Assembly (NCBI GenBank): GCA_021399435.1
Contig: JAJTUP010000140.1
Span: forward strand, 39,448-103,447
Direction of reading: 5' to 3'
DNA: 64,000 nt
DNA from: Diaporthe sp. PMI_573
Taxonomy: Eukaryota; Ascomycota; Sordariomycetes; Diaporthales; Diaporthaceae
The notes under the pieces: model-generated
Databases searched by the model: none
The model's input: the letters and a program-made list of their open reading frames with translations, nothing else
Told to the model about the DNA's origin: nothing
Shown: positions 63,211 through 64,000 of the stretch, one piece after another
Layout: the number at the start of each line of letters is the position of its first letter
Position numbering within the stretch: the stretch's first letter is position 1
Position numbers and translations under genes: made by a program

Positions 63211-64000
63211 GTCGGCAATTCTTCACCGGTGGTGATGCTAAGAGAAGGTCTTGGCCGAGTAGTACTGGGACGTCGAGACTCGGTGAAAGGATGTATAATA
63301 GTTCGTGCGGACCTCGTGCAGGAGAACGATCAGGCTCGTGAATGTCAGTCAATAATCAACAAAATACCACGCAGAAAAGAAGAAGCACGATGACGTTCGC
63401 AACGACCAGTCGACACCCATCGCCGGAGCCGGGCTACAACCACGAATATATACCGTAGTGTAATCACTGGTAGGCTACTCCGCGGTTGCAGCCGCCTGTG
63501 ACACTCGCAAATTTAATTAGATAACAATTTTTATGCAACCAAGTCCAACCAACCACCTGCATTGTCAGTCCAATTTCATTAAAAGTAGTGTAAGTTTACT
63601 TCCGGAGGAACCGATCTTTTTAACTGCCGAGGCACGTGAAAAGTGCTGTGCCAAGCAATGCTCGGTGAAAGGGGCCTCCGAGACAATGGAGACGGTGCGT
63701 GTATATGCGACTGTGACCTAGTATTGAAAACGAGCACCCACCCGCAAGTCAAGCGCGCGTTCTGCCAGACGCCCTGGAAAGGAACACTCTGACGCGTCGT
63801 TGGAAGAACAAGAAGACGAGCAAAAGGGGAGGCCATAGTGCTCAAGGAATGTATAAGTGAATATACGACGGTTCTGATCAGAACAGATACAATAGATTAA
63901 TAGAAGAGAAGAGAGTTGATTGTTAAGTTGAAAAGTTTCTAAAGCAACGCATGGCATGGGCCTTCTTATACTCTGCGCGGAAGCAATCCTACACCCCGAA
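63211..64000. other. Right-edge spacer, no supported gene
   Basis: It would contain the promoter of the minus-strand oxidase, but no TATA or regulatory site stands out. Short frames at 63579-63957 show no domain. Confidence 0.4.

Overview
The window looks like an accessory, transposon-rich stretch of a filamentous ascomycete genome, probably Sordariomycetes and perhaps Hypocreales (an inference from gene families, not a marker gene). Introns are short (about 49-156 bp) with GTAAGT/GTACGT-like donors and CTAAC/TGAC-like branch sites. The gene families are typically fungal: Clr5, 2EXR, NACHT/STAND, DUF3435, bZIP and D-arabinono-lactone-oxidase-like proteins. Several element copies have long open frames and many CpG sites, so heavy repeat-induced point mutation is not obvious. 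No confident tRNA, rRNA or CRISPR was found.

Layout. 0-1 kb: the 5' part of a gene with a 2OG-Fe(II) oxygenase fold, minus strand, running off the left edge. 2.6-7.1 kb: a 3'-truncated Ty1/copia element, minus strand, peppered with a palindromic CGTRCG motif. 7.9-8.5 kb: a secreted precursor with five 22-aa repeats, broken by a frameshift. 9.8-11.7 kb: a 63-aa two-exon gene, a tandem repeat and a Clr5 gene. 11.7-19.7 kb: sparse, with a 118-aa secreted protein and gene fragments. 19.7-28.0 kb: a nested transposon complex. It holds a copia gag fragment, a Tad-like LINE 3' end, a hAT fragment, and a chromodomain gypsy element interrupted by two hAT elements, each with a perfect 8-bp target duplication. 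28.3-33.8 kb: a single-domain RNase III gene, a Ras remnant, a DUF3435 recombinase remnant and a truncated hAT. 34.1-40.7 kb: an RS/coiled-coil protein, a complete pogo-like DNA transposon, a GH115 shard and a 2EXR protein. 41-48 kb: a Cys/Ser/Thr-rich ORF, about 3 kb without genes, a MGYSHYW-type gene with a 5-nt first coding exon, and a Thr-rich ORF joined in phase to a bZIP. 48-58 kb: minisatellite, dehydrogenase fragments, a truncated NACHT gene, a hypothetical protein and a bZIP-like three-exon gene. 59.0-61.4 kb: an intact hAT element. 61.5-63.2 kb: an intact FAD-dependent sugar-lactone-oxidase-type gene.

The probable host genes do not form a recognisable pathway or cluster. The unifying theme is repeated transposon insertion and many 5'- or 3'-truncated host gene shards. 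The most unusual signals are the frame-independent CGTRCG motif array that covers the copia element and stops at its edges, and the repeat-peptide precursor at 7.9 kb.
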